Made by a program: the position numbers and the translations under genes
Notes under the pieces: generated by a model
What the model was told of the DNA's origin: nothing
Databases searched by the model: none
Seen by the model: only the letters and a program-made list of their open reading frames with translations
NCBI GenBank assembly: GCA_947088345.1
Contig: CAMUGE010000001.1
Location: 178,692-242,691 of the forward strand
DNA from: an uncultured Roseburia sp.
GTDB taxonomy: Bacteria > Bacillota > Clostridia > Lachnospirales > Lachnospiraceae
Direction of reading: 5' to 3'
Length of the DNA: 64,000 bases
Shown: in pieces, positions 25,321 to 34,019 of the stretch
How the letters are laid out: every line of letters begins with the position of its first letter
Position numbering within the stretch: the stretch's first letter is position 1

Positions 25321-26667
25321 TTGGGAACAAAACAGCATACAATTGACGGCGTTATTCCGGGCAGCATCGCGGAGGAATTAGGGCTTTCGGCAGGGGATGT
25401 GCTGCTGTCAGTCAACGGCAGAGAAATTTCGGATGTGTTTGATTACCACTATCTGATCCATGACGAGGATCTGGTTGTACTGGTGCGAAAAAAGGACGGA
25501 GAGGAATGGGAACTTGAAATTGAAAAAGATTACGACGAGGATCTGGGGATCGAGTTTTCAAACGGTTTGATGGATGATTACAGATCCTGTCGGAATAAAT
25601 GTATTTTCTGTTTTATTGATCAGCTGCCCAAAGGGATGCGGGAGACGCTGTATTTTAAGGATGATGATTCCAGGCTTTCTTTTTTGCAGGGCAATTATGT
25701 GACGCTGACGAATTTATCGGATCAGGATCTGGAGCGCATTATTGAGTATAAGCTGGCGCCGATTAATATTTCAGTGCACACGACAGACCCGGCTCTTCGA
25801 GTTATGATGTTAAACAACCGCTTCGCAGGCGATGCGCTGAAAAAAATAGACAGTCTTTTTTCGGCCGGGATTGAGATGAACGGACAGATCGTGCTCTGCC
25901 GCGGCGTCAATGACGGACAGAATCTGGAGCGCACTATTTCAGATCTGACCAGGTATATGCCCAAAATGCAAAGCGTCTCGGTTGTCCCGGTTGGATTATC
26001 AAAACACAGAGAGGGTCTGTATCCGCTGGAGCCTTTCACAAAACGCGATGCAAAGGAAGTGCTGGCTACGATTCATAAATGGCAGAAGATCTGCCTGGAG
26101 CGAGCAGGGATTCATTTTATTCATGCAAGCGACGAGTGGTATCTGCTTGCGGAGGAGCCGCTCCCAAAAGAAGAGAGCTATGACGGATATCTGCAGCTGG
26201 AGAACGGCGTGGGGATGCTGCGTCTTTTACTTGACGAGTTTGACGAAGCGTTTTTTGAGATAAAAAAAGAGCAGCTTTGCGTGTCGCCGCATACGGTTTC
26301 AATTGCAACGGGCCGGCTTGCGGCGCCGATTCTAAAACAGTTGTCTGCGCGATGCATGGAATGTTTTCCCGAAGTAACAATTCTGGTATATCCGATCCGG
26401 AATGATTTTTTCGGGGAGCAGATTACGGTATCCGGTCTTTTGATCGGACGAGATCTGATCGGGCAGTTGAGCGGGCACAATCTGGGGGAAAAATTGCTGC
26501 TGCCGTGCAACCTTTTGCGTGGAGATGAGGAAGTGCTCCTTGACGATGTAACTGTATCCGATTTGAAAACCGCTTTACAAGTGGATATAGATATTGTAAA
26601 ATCAAGCGGACAAGATTTGCTGTATCGTATGCTTCAGATAGAAAGGGAAGAGGAAAAATATGAGTAA
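25321..26667 (+). CDS. DUF512 family protein (PDZ-like plus radical-SAM-like domains)
   Basis: 448 residues. The N-terminus resembles a PDZ domain ([20 protein letters not shown]). A cysteine cluster of radical-SAM type follows, [19 protein letters not shown] (C-x3-C-x2-C), with a barrel-like region ([35 protein letters not shown]). The C-terminal half is the DUF512 region ending at FLPCNLLR-like [18 protein letters not shown]. The reaction and substrate are unknown. The family is often found next to der in Clostridia, and here it overlaps der by eight bases, hinting at a ribosome- or GTPase-related role. The start is TTG 25321 near a caggaa site. Confidence 0.85.
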   Translation: MGTKQHTIDGVIPGSIAEELGLSAGDVLLSVNGREISDVFDYHYLIHDEDLVVLVRKKDGEEWELEIEKDYDEDLGIEFSNGLMDDYRSCRNKCIFCFIDQLPKGMRETLYFKDDDSRLSFLQGNYVTLTNLSDQDLERIIEYKLAPINISVHTTDPALRVMMLNNRFAGDALKKIDSLFSAGIEMNGQIVLCRGVNDGQNLERTISDLTRYMPKMQSVSVVPVGLSKHREGLYPLEPFTKRDAKEVLATIHKWQKICLERAGIHFIHASDEWYLLAEEPLPKEESYDGYLQLENGVGMLRLLLDEFDEAFFEIKKEQLCVSPHTVSIATGRLAAPILKQLSARCMECFPEVTILVYPIRNDFFGEQITVSGLLIGRDLIGQLSGHNLGEKLLLPCNLLRGDEEVLLDDVTVSDLKTALQVDIDIVKSSGQDLLYRMLQIEREEEKYE

Positions 26668-27988
26668 ACCAGTTGTAGCCGTAGTCGGACGCCCGAATGT
26701 CGGAAAATCCACGTTATTTAATGCGCTTGCCGGAGAACGGATTTCCATTGTGCAGGATACGCCGGGTGTTACAAGGGATCGCATTTACGCCGATATTACA
26801 TGGTTAAATTACAATTTTACACTGATTGACACCGGAGGGATTGAGCCGGACAGCAGCGATATTATTTTGTCGCAAATGCGCGAGCAGGCGGAAATTGCGA
26901 TTGCAACTGCGGATGTAATTCTGTTTCTTACAGATGTCAGGCAGGGGCTTGTCGATGCCGACTCCAAAGTAGCGGATCTTTTGCGTCGTTCTAAAAAACC
27001 CGTTGTTCTGGTGGTAAATAAGGTGGACAGTTTTGAAAAATTTATGCCGGATGTCTATGAATTTTATAATCTCGGGATAGGAGAGCCGTTTGCGATCTCG
27101 GCGTCTTCAAGGCTGGGGCTTGGCGATATGCTCGACGAGGTAGTAAAGCATTTTTCGGCTCCGTCGGAGGAGGAAGAGGAGGACGATATTCCGAAAGTAG
27201 CCATTGTCGGGAAACCGAATGTCGGGAAATCTTCCCTGATTAATAAACTGGCAAAAGAGGAGCGGGTTATTGTCTCAGAGATTGCCGGGACAACAAGGGA
27301 TGCCATTGATACGCAGATTCAATATAACGGTAGAGAGTATACGTTTATCGACACGGCGGGACTGCGGCGCAAAAATAAAATAAAAGAGGAGATTGAGCGC
27401 TACAGTATTATACGTGCCGTGACGGCGGTAGAGCGCGCCGACGTCTGTGTGATTGTGATTGACGCTACGGCAGGGGTGACGGAGCAGGACGCCAAAATAG
27501 CGGGGATTGCGCACGAACGTGGAAAAGGCATTATTATAGCGGTCAATAAATGGGACGCCATTGAAAAAGACGATAAGACAATCTACCGCCATACAGAGCG
27601 GATTCGGGATATTTTAAGTTTTATGCCGTATGCAGAGATTTTATTTATTTCTGCAAAGTCAGGTCAGCGGCTGCCAAAGCTCTTTGAACTGATTGATATT
27701 GTGATTGAGAACAATAGTATGCGTGTCGCGACCGGCGTGCTCAACGAGATTATTGCGGAGGCCGTCGCCATGCAGCAGCCGCCGTCCGATAAGGGAAAGC
27801 GGTTAAAGATTTACTATGCCACTCAGGCTGCGGTAAAGCCGCCGACTTTTGTGCTTTTTGTAAACGATAAGAATTTAATGCACTTTTCCTACATAAGATA
27901 TCTGGAAAACAGGATACGTGAAACATTCGGTTTTCGTGGGACGGCATTGAAATTTATCATTCGTGAGAGAAAGGGTGAGAAAGCATGA
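26660..27988 (+). CDS. der: Ribosome assembly GTPase Der (EngA)
   Basis: Essential double-GTPase needed for maturation of the 50S subunit. 442 residues. The first G domain has [22 protein letters not shown] and NKVD. The second has GKPNVGKSS (from ~185), [14 protein letters not shown] and NKWD. A C-terminal KH-like domain follows ([20 protein letters not shown]). An acidic linker (EEEEEDD) joins the two G domains. It overlaps DUF512 by eight bases and plsY by four. B. subtilis also keeps der next to gpsA. Confidence 0.97.
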   Translation: MSKPVVAVVGRPNVGKSTLFNALAGERISIVQDTPGVTRDRIYADITWLNYNFTLIDTGGIEPDSSDIILSQMREQAEIAIATADVILFLTDVRQGLVDADSKVADLLRRSKKPVVLVVNKVDSFEKFMPDVYEFYNLGIGEPFAISASSRLGLGDMLDEVVKHFSAPSEEEEEDDIPKVAIVGKPNVGKSSLINKLAKEERVIVSEIAGTTRDAIDTQIQYNGREYTFIDTAGLRRKNKIKEEIERYSIIRAVTAVERADVCVIVIDATAGVTEQDAKIAGIAHERGKGIIIAVNKWDAIEKDDKTIYRHTERIRDILSFMPYAEILFISAKSGQRLPKLFELIDIVIENNSMRVATGVLNEIIAEAVAMQQPPSDKGKRLKIYYATQAAVKPPTFVLFVNDKNLMHFSYIRYLENRIRETFGFRGTALKFIIRERKGEKA

Positions 27989-28632
27989 TGGCAGCCAGGG
28001 GGATAGCATTGGCAGTCGGATATCTGTTTGGACTGATTCAGACAGGGTATTTGTATGGAAGATCAAAAGGGATTGATATCAGGACGCAGGGGAGCGGGAA
28101 TCCGGGGACAACAAATTCACTGCGCGTTCTTGGCCCCAAAGCAGGCGCGGTTACATTTTTGGGAGACCTGTTTAAAGCAATTTTCGCAGTGCTTTTTATT
28201 TATGTTCTGTTTCATGAGAAATATCCGGATTCTGTGGGCGTTCTGGAATTGTATGCCGGGTTTGGCGCTGTACTGGGGCATAATTTTCCGTTTTATCTGA
28301 AATTTCAGGGTGGGAAAGGCATCGCCTGCACTTCCGGTGTCATTCTTGCGGTCTGTCCGCTTGCAGCGCCGCTTTGCCTTGTGCTGTTTATTATCTCGGT
28401 AGCTGTCACAAGGTATGTTTCGCTTGGATCGGTGCTTGTGTTGCTTTCCTATCTGATTCAGGCGGTATTTCTCGGGCAGGCGGGTTATCTGCGTGTCGGT
28501 TCGGATTACAGAGCAGAATTTTATATTGTGAGCGCATGTTTTGCGGCGATGGGAATATGGCGGCACAGGGCAAACATTGTGCGGCTTTTAAACGGTACGG
28601 AAAATAAAATCGGGAAAAAGGAGGAATCATGA
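27985..28632 (+). CDS. plsY: Acyl-phosphate:glycerol-3-phosphate acyltransferase
   Basis: Membrane enzyme that transfers the acyl group of acyl-phosphate (made by PlsX) to sn-glycerol-3-phosphate, the first step of phospholipid synthesis. 215 residues with about five to seven hydrophobic helices and the conserved motifs [21 protein letters not shown] and [17 protein letters not shown]. The start ATG overlaps the der stop (ATGA). It is followed two bases after its stop by gpsA, which makes its glycerol-3-phosphate substrate, so enzyme and supplier are co-expressed. Confidence 0.95.
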   Translation: MMAARGIALAVGYLFGLIQTGYLYGRSKGIDIRTQGSGNPGTTNSLRVLGPKAGAVTFLGDLFKAIFAVLFIYVLFHEKYPDSVGVLELYAGFGAVLGHNFPFYLKFQGGKGIACTSGVILAVCPLAAPLCLVLFIISVAVTRYVSLGSVLVLLSYLIQAVFLGQAGYLRVGSDYRAEFYIVSACFAAMGIWRHRANIVRLLNGTENKIGKKEES

Positions 28633-28633
28633 T

Positions 28634-29650
28634 ATGGCAAAGACAGCGGTAATCGGAGCGGGGAGCTGGGGGACGGCGTTAGCGCTTGTATTGCGCACAA
28701 ACGGACATCAGGTTACAGTCTGGTCCCTGATGGATGACGAGATTGCAATGTTAAAGGAAAAACATGAGCATACGTTAAAACTGCCGGGCGTAAAGCTGCC
28801 GGAAGATATTGCATTTACAACAGATTTAAAGGAGGCGGCGTCAGGGAGCGACTATCTGATTCTTGCCGTACCGTCCGTATTTACCAGGAGTACCGCGAAG
28901 AGCATGGCCCCATATATCAAAGAAGGACAGGTCATTGTCTGTGTGGCAAAGGGGATTGAAGAAACGACGCTGATGACGCTTACCGATATTGTTGCACAGG
29001 AAATTCCTGCGGCCGAGATAGCCGTTATGTGCGGGCCGAGCCATGCGGAGGAGGTCGGAATTGGTTTGCCGACAACGGTAGTTGCTGGAGCGAAAAAGAA
29101 GCATATTGCCGAAGGAGTACAGGATATTTTTATGAATCAGGTCTTCCGCGTATACACAAGTCCGGACGTACTAGGGATGGAGCTTGGCGGGGCGTTAAAA
29201 AACGTCATTGCGCTTGCGGCCGGTATGGCGGACGGGTTAGGTTACGGAGATAATACAAAAGCGGCGTTGATTACGCGCGGGATTTTGGAGATTGGGCGGC
29301 TTGCATTAAAAATGGGGGCAAGTTACGAGACATTAAGCGGTTTAACCGGGATTGGGGATCTGATTGTGACCTGCGAGAGTAAACACAGCAGAAACCGCAG
29401 GGCCGGAATGCTGATCGGTCAGGGACTTACGATGCAGCAGGCCATGGATGAGGTAAAGATGGTTGTGGAAGGCGTTTATTCTGCAAAAGCGGCCATTGCG
29501 CTTTCTAAAAAATATGAAGTTGATATGCCGATTATTGAGGAGATCAATAAAGTTTTATTTGAGGATAAACCGGCGAAAGATGCGGTTGCGGATTTAATGC
29601 TGCGCGATAAGCGGACGGAGCACAGCAGCCTTGTCTGGAACGAAGATTAG
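28634..29650 (+). CDS. gpsA: Glycerol-3-phosphate dehydrogenase [NAD(P)+]
   Basis: Reduces dihydroxyacetone phosphate to sn-glycerol-3-phosphate for phospholipid synthesis. 338 residues. The Rossmann motif GAGSWGTALALVL is at the N-terminus. The active-site region includes CGPSHAEEV, ELGGALKNVIALAAG (catalytic Lys) and the conserved LSGLTGIGDLIVTCES block. It has a ggagg ribosome site inside the end of plsY and directly feeds that enzyme. Confidence 0.96.
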   Translation: MAKTAVIGAGSWGTALALVLRTNGHQVTVWSLMDDEIAMLKEKHEHTLKLPGVKLPEDIAFTTDLKEAASGSDYLILAVPSVFTRSTAKSMAPYIKEGQVIVCVAKGIEETTLMTLTDIVAQEIPAAEIAVMCGPSHAEEVGIGLPTTVVAGAKKKHIAEGVQDIFMNQVFRVYTSPDVLGMELGGALKNVIALAAGMADGLGYGDNTKAALITRGILEIGRLALKMGASYETLSGLTGIGDLIVTCESKHSRNRRAGMLIGQGLTMQQAMDEVKMVVEGVYSAKAAIALSKKYEVDMPIIEEINKVLFEDKPAKDAVADLMLRDKRTEHSSLVWNED

Positions 29651-29667
29651 AGTGGGAGAGGATACCA

Positions 29668-30102
29668 ATGAAAATAGAGATCAAACGATTGTCAAAGACG
29701 GCGGTGTTTCCGTCAAGGGGAAGCGCGCAGGCGGCCGGATATGATCTGTGTGCCGATCTGAAAGAACCGCTTTCCATCCCGGCAGGCGAGACAGTTATGG
29801 TGGAAACGGGGTATTCCATTGCCATCCCGGACGGATATTTTGGCGGCGTATTTGCCAGAAGCGGTATTTCCACAAAGAAAGGTCTGCGCCCTGCCAATTG
29901 TACCGGCGTGATTGACTCTGATTACCGTGGACCGGTTGTGGTGCCGCTCTACAATGATTCTGATACGGAGCGTTTGATAATGCCTGGGGAGAGGGTCGCG
30001 CAGCTGATTATTCTGCCGTACCTTTCCGTGGATTTTTGTGAAGTGGAACAGTTGGATGAGACAGAGCGCGGAGAAAACGGATTTGGTTCCACCGGTAGAT
30101 AA
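29668..30102 (+). CDS. dut: Deoxyuridine 5'-triphosphate nucleotidohydrolase (dUTPase)
   Basis: Hydrolyses dUTP to dUMP and pyrophosphate, keeping uracil out of DNA and supplying dTMP synthesis. 144 residues of the trimeric class with all five motifs: AAGYDLCADL (I), ARSGISTKKG (II), GVIDSDYRGPVVV (III), GERVAQLIILP (IV) and RGENGFGSTGR (V). It starts 17 bases after gpsA with a gggagagg site and appears to be part of the same operon. Confidence 0.96.
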   Translation: MKIEIKRLSKTAVFPSRGSAQAAGYDLCADLKEPLSIPAGETVMVETGYSIAIPDGYFGGVFARSGISTKKGLRPANCTGVIDSDYRGPVVVPLYNDSDTERLIMPGERVAQLIILPYLSVDFCEVEQLDETERGENGFGSTGR

Positions 30103-30117
30103 GCCGCTGCGAAAGGC

Positions 30118-31008
30118 ATGGTTATAGAAATGGATCATTTTTTTCAATGGATGCAAAAGATAGAAATTGCGGACAGTCTGGCGGACAGTATCAGGCTGCT
30201 TCCTTTTTTATTTCTGACCTATCTTTTGATGGAGCTGTTAGAGCACAGTACAGGCGGTAAAGTAAAAAAGCGGATACGCACGGCCGGTACATACGGGCCG
30301 CTCTGGGGAAGTCTTTTGGGAATACTGCCGCAGTGCGGATTTTCGGCTTCGGCTTCCAGCTTGTATGCGGGGCGGGTGATTACAGTCGGCACGTTGTTTG
30401 CGGTTTATCTTTCTACATCGGACGAGATGCTACCTGTTTTGATTGCACAGTCTGCAGGGGGCTGGCTGATTGCAAAAATACTGGTTGTAAAGGTTGCGAT
30501 TGCTATGATATCAGGATTCGCGGCAGAGTGGCTGTATCTTCATTTCTTCCATAAAAAAGAGAAAGAAATGGATATCCATACGATCTGTGAGGAGGAGCGC
30601 TGCAACTGTGAGGACGGTATTTTGCTTTCTGCGTTCAAACATACGATTAAAATTTTTCTTTATCTGCTTTTTATTTCCGTCGTATTAAACAGTGTTATTG
30701 CAGGGATTGGCGAGGAAACGGTCAAAAGTCTGTTTTTGGACGTACCTGTCCTTGGAGGACTGATTGCAGCTTTGGTCGGACTGATTCCAAACTGCGCTTC
30801 CTCCGTTGTGATTACCGAACTGTATCTTGGCGGCGTGATTACGGCCGGGGCAATGATGGCCGGGCTTCTTGTCAATGCGGGGATAGGACTTCTTGTCCTG
30901 TTTCGGTTGAACCGGGATGTGCGCCAGAACGCCGCCATTGTGGCGTCTCTTTATGGGATAGGCGTATTTTGGGGAGTTGTGATTGAAGTACTTGGGATTA
31001 CCTTTTGA
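30118..31008 (+). CDS. Putative heavy-metal/manganese exporter (ArsP_2-like membrane protein)
   Basis: Polytopic membrane protein of 296 residues with about eight to ten helices in two similar halves. The half-repeats carry GSLLGILPQCGFSASASSLY and ALVGLIPNCASSVVITELYL, a P-x-C motif in each. This matches, from memory, the Pfam family of putative 10TM heavy-metal exporters. The central cytoplasmic loop holds HTICEEERCNCEDG (C-x4-C-x-C plus His), a plausible metal site. ATG 30118 is embedded in the shared motif GAAAGGCATGGT. Starting at ATG 30130 would remove four residues and match the spacing in two other genes. It is the last gene before a terminator. Confidence 0.8.
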   Translation: MVIEMDHFFQWMQKIEIADSLADSIRLLPFLFLTYLLMELLEHSTGGKVKKRIRTAGTYGPLWGSLLGILPQCGFSASASSLYAGRVITVGTLFAVYLSTSDEMLPVLIAQSAGGWLIAKILVVKVAIAMISGFAAEWLYLHFFHKKEKEMDIHTICEEERCNCEDGILLSAFKHTIKIFLYLLFISVVLNSVIAGIGEETVKSLFLDVPVLGGLIAALVGLIPNCASSVVITELYLGGVITAGAMMAGLLVNAGIGLLVLFRLNRDVRQNAAIVASLYGIGVFWGVVIEVLGITF

Positions 31009-31021
31009 TTGTAAATATATA

Positions 31022-31059
31022 AATAACAAAAAAAGGGCGGTCGCCCTTTTTTTGTTATT
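31022..31059 (+). terminator. Bidirectional terminator between converging operons
   Basis: An 18-base perfect inverted repeat (31022-31039 and 31042-31059) with a two-base centre. Its GC core is gggcg / cgccc and its flanks are A7 and T7, giving a T run on both strands. The right arm includes the typA stop codon, so the terminator for that gene starts inside its last codons. Confidence 0.92.
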
Positions 31060-32893
31060 TTTTCATTGCCGCGCGTTTGCGCAGCGTCGGATCGAGAATG
31101 CGTTTTCGGATTCTTAAGCTTTGCGGCGTAACTTCGAGAAGTTCGTCAGCGTCAATAAAGTCGAGCGCCTGTTCCAAGCTTAAGATCTTAGGCGGTACAA
31201 GCGTCAGAGCCTCGTCAGCCGAGGATGATCTTGTGTTCGTCAGATGTTTTTTCTTACAGACATTCAGTTCGATATCCTCTGCGCGCGACGAGGAGCCGAT
31301 GACCATACCGGCATAGACTTTTTCGCCCGGGCCGATAAAAAGCGTGCCGCGGTCCTGTGCGGAAAACAGGCCGTAGGTGACGGATTCGCCCGATTCGAAA
31401 GCGATCAGGGAGCCAAGTTTACGGTAGGAGATATCTCCGCGGTACGGCGCATATCCGTTAAAAACCGTATTGATGATGCCGTTTCCTTTGGTATCCGTCA
31501 TAAATTCGCCGCGGTAGCCGATTAATCCGCGTGAAGGAATGGAAAATTCAAGTCGTGTATAACCGCCGGTGATCGGTTTCATATTGGTCATCTCACCTTT
31601 TCTCTGGCTCAGTTTTTCGATGACCGCTCCGGTAAATTCATCCGGCACATCGACATAGGCGAGTTCCATCGGTTCTGTTTTTTTGCCGTTTTCGTCTGTG
31701 TGGTAGAGCACTTCTGCTTTGCTGACGGCAAATTCATATCCTTCGCGACGCATATTTTCAATCAGTACGGATAAGTGAAGTTCGCCGCGCCCGGATACTT
31801 TCAGTGAATCCGGACTGTCTGTCTCCTCAACACGCAGGGAAACGTCCGTGTTCAGTTCGCGAAACAGCCTGTCTCTGATATGCCGGGAAGTGACATATTT
31901 TCCTTCCTGACCGGCAAGCGGGCTGTCGTTTACAATAAAGTTCATCGCAAGCGTCGGCTCTGAAATTTTCTGAAACGGAATGGCGGCCGGATTCTCCGGC
32001 GCGCAGATCGTGTCGCCTATATGAATATCGGCGATGCCTGAGATTGCCACGATAGAACCGATATGCGCTTCGGCGACTTCTATTTTGTCAAGTCCGTCAA
32101 ATTCATATAATTTGCTGATGCGAACTTTTTTCTGTTTGTCAGGCTCGTGGTGGTTAATTACGACCGCCTCCTGATTGACTTTTAGGCATCCGTTGTCAAC
32201 CTTTCCGATTCCAATACGTCCCACGTATTCATTGTAATCAATGGTACTGATTAAAACCTGTGTATTTTCATCAGGGTCGCCTTCCGGAGCCGGAATATAA
32301 TCAATAATTGTCTCAAACAGCGGAACCATGTCTTTTCGGTTGTTAATCAGTTCACCGATTTCTCTGACTGCGTAGCCGCCTCTTGCGGATGCAAACAGGA
32401 ACGGACAGTCAAGCTGTTCGTCGGATGCGTCCAGATCCATAAAGAGTTCAAGCACCTCGTCCACGACCTCGTTCGGACGCGCCTCCGGCCGGTCAACTTT
32501 GTTAACGCAGACGATTACTGGAAGCGTGAGTTCAAGCGCTTTCATCAGAACGAATTTTGTCTGGGGCATTACGCCTTCAAATGCGTCTACGACTAAAATC
32601 ACGCCGTTTACCATTTTTAAGACACGTTCTACCTCGCCGCCAAAATCTGCATGGCCGGGTGTGTCGATTACGTTAATTTTTGTTCCTTTATAGGTAATTG
32701 CTGTATTTTTCGACAGAATTGTGATGCCGCGTTCCCGTTCAATATCGTTAGAGTCCATGACGCGCTCCCGGACTTCCTGATTTTCCCGGAATACTCCGCT
32801 TTGTTTTAGTAATTCGTCAACAAGCGTTGTTTTGCCATGGTCGACATGGGCGATAATGGCAATATTGCGGACATCTTCACGTTTCGTTTTCAT
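31055..32893 (-). CDS. typA: Translational GTPase TypA/BipA
   Basis: Ribosome-binding GTPase of the EF-G/LepA superfamily, involved in ribosome assembly and stress or cold growth. 612 residues. The G domain has AHVDHGKTTLVDELL, RERGITI, DTPGHADFGGEV and NKVDRPEARP. Domains II and III follow, and the C-terminal BipA-specific region includes YAPYRGDI and KKHLTNTRSSSADEAL. It is monocistronic on the minus strand with a promoter at 32953-32980 and shares the bidirectional terminator at its end. An aaagg site lies rather far (~13 bases) from the ATG. Confidence 0.97.
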   Translation of the reverse strand: MKTKREDVRNIAIIAHVDHGKTTLVDELLKQSGVFRENQEVRERVMDSNDIERERGITILSKNTAITYKGTKINVIDTPGHADFGGEVERVLKMVNGVILVVDAFEGVMPQTKFVLMKALELTLPVIVCVNKVDRPEARPNEVVDEVLELFMDLDASDEQLDCPFLFASARGGYAVREIGELINNRKDMVPLFETIIDYIPAPEGDPDENTQVLISTIDYNEYVGRIGIGKVDNGCLKVNQEAVVINHHEPDKQKKVRISKLYEFDGLDKIEVAEAHIGSIVAISGIADIHIGDTICAPENPAAIPFQKISEPTLAMNFIVNDSPLAGQEGKYVTSRHIRDRLFRELNTDVSLRVEETDSPDSLKVSGRGELHLSVLIENMRREGYEFAVSKAEVLYHTDENGKKTEPMELAYVDVPDEFTGAVIEKLSQRKGEMTNMKPITGGYTRLEFSIPSRGLIGYRGEFMTDTKGNGIINTVFNGYAPYRGDISYRKLGSLIAFESGESVTYGLFSAQDRGTLFIGPGEKVYAGMVIGSSSRAEDIELNVCKKKHLTNTRSSSADEALTLVPPKILSLEQALDFIDADELLEVTPQSLRIRKRILDPTLRKRAAMKK

Positions 32894-32952
32894 ATGGAAT
32901 GACCAGACCTTTCTTTCTTAAAATAGAATAACAGCTGTTTGTCAGCGTTCTT

Positions 32953-32980
32953 ATTCTATCATATTTTTTGGAATGTGCAA
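32953..32980 (-). promoter_or_regulatory. Sigma-A promoter of typA
   Basis: On the minus strand, TTGCAC (32980-32975), a 16-base spacer and TAGAAT (32958-32953), about 55 bases before the typA start. Confidence 0.6.
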
Positions 32981-33129
32981 GGATTTCTTTCTTTGAGCCG
33001 CCTCATTTTTTAGAATAAGCGATATAAATTTACAAAATGGGGAAGTTCAGATTTCTTTTTTCTTTTCTTTCCATTTATATAGAAATTATGAAGAATTAAT
33101 TAAAATAGCGCGATCGGATTATCTAGTCC

Positions 33130-33158
33130 TTGCTGATTTTGACGGATAAGAGTATAAT
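33130..33158 (+). promoter_or_regulatory. Sigma-A promoter of the SSB-like gene
   Basis: TTGCTG (33130-33135), a 17-base spacer and a perfect TATAAT (33153-33158). The predicted transcript has a leader of about 190 bases before the ATG at 33353. Confidence 0.7.
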
Positions 33159-33274
33159 GTACTAAAATGGACAGGAAAAAAATACGACAAAAATCGTCAT
33201 TTCATTGATTTTGTTATCGACACATTTCATGAAAATTTGGATAAAAAACATGGTACAAATAGATGTGTCAGACG

Positions 33275-33333
33275 GGCTGCATGTAAGAGACAAGGGACAT
33301 CCCAAAATAAATTACAAAAAAGAATATGCAGCC
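33275..33333 (+). promoter_or_regulatory. Leader inverted repeat ahead of the SSB-like gene
   Basis: ggctgcat (33275-33282) and atgcagcc (33326-33333) are perfectly complementary, enclosing 43 bases that include a small dyad (gggacatccc). The right arm ends a few bases before the aagggag ribosome site, so folding could affect translation. No known riboswitch class is recognised. Confidence 0.4.
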
Positions 33334-33352
33334 GTAAGAAGGGAGAAAATTC

Positions 33353-33985
33353 ATGGCAGATAAAATTTTTGAAAACAACCAGGTATCTATTGTAGGAGAA
33401 ATCGTATCGGATTTTCGATTCAGTCACGAAGTTTACGGGGAGGGATTTTACTATGTAGAAGTTGCAGTCAACCGTCTCAGCAACTATATGGACTACATAC
33501 CGCTTATGGTTTCCGAGCGTCTAGTCAATGTTTCCGAGAGCTATATCGGGCAGTATGTCTGTGTGACGGGGCAGTTTCGCTCATACAACCGACATGAGGA
33601 AAAGAAAAACCGCCTTGTCCTCTCTGTCTTTGCGAGGGAAATCGAATTTGTGGATTCTCTGGACGAAGATGTCAAAAGCAATCAGATTTTTCTGGACGGC
33701 TATATCTGCAAGGAACCGATTTACCGCAAGACACCGCTTGGCAGGGAAATTGCCGATCTGTTGATCGCAGTGAACCGTTCCTATGGAAAGTCGGACTACA
33801 TACCCTGTATCTGCTGGGGCAGGAATGCAAGATTTGCTTCCGGTTTTGAGGTGGGCGGCCATGTACAGGTCTGGGGGCGCATTCAGAGCCGTGAATATAT
33901 AAAGAAACTGTCGGAGACGGAGACGGAAAAGCGCATCGCTTACGAAGTTTCGGTCAGTAAGATAGATTTTCTGGAAGAGGAATAA
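33353..33985 (+). CDS. Single-stranded DNA-binding-like protein with two OB folds
   Basis: 210 residues, unlike the standard ~150-residue SSB. Residues ~8-105 form one OB-like domain (NQVSIVGEIVSDFRFSHEVY, YVCVTGQFRSYNRHEEKKNR). A second follows at ~113-205 (NQIFLDGYICKEPIYRKTPL, REIADLLIAVNRSYGKSDYI, GHVQVWGRIQSREY), the latter closer to PriB/SSB. The acidic DDIPF-type C-terminal tail used by SSB to recruit partners is missing; the protein ends DFLEEE. It probably binds single-stranded nucleic acid, but a specific role is not known. It has its own promoter and leader. Confidence 0.82.
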   Translation: MADKIFENNQVSIVGEIVSDFRFSHEVYGEGFYYVEVAVNRLSNYMDYIPLMVSERLVNVSESYIGQYVCVTGQFRSYNRHEEKKNRLVLSVFAREIEFVDSLDEDVKSNQIFLDGYICKEPIYRKTPLGREIADLLIAVNRSYGKSDYIPCICWGRNARFASGFEVGGHVQVWGRIQSREYIKKLSETETEKRIAYEVSVSKIDFLEEE

Positions 33986-34019
33986 AGTTTTTGACCGGAT
34001 ACAAATGAGGGGGATTGTT

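Larger units (their letters stand above)
32894..33352. other. 459-base divergent intergenic region
   Basis: It holds the promoters of typA (minus, 32953-32980) and of the SSB-like gene (plus, 33130-33158), and a leader with an inverted repeat (33275-33333). The AT-rich stretch 32981-33120 shows nothing else I can support, and no small ORF with a ribosome site was found. Confidence 0.6.
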
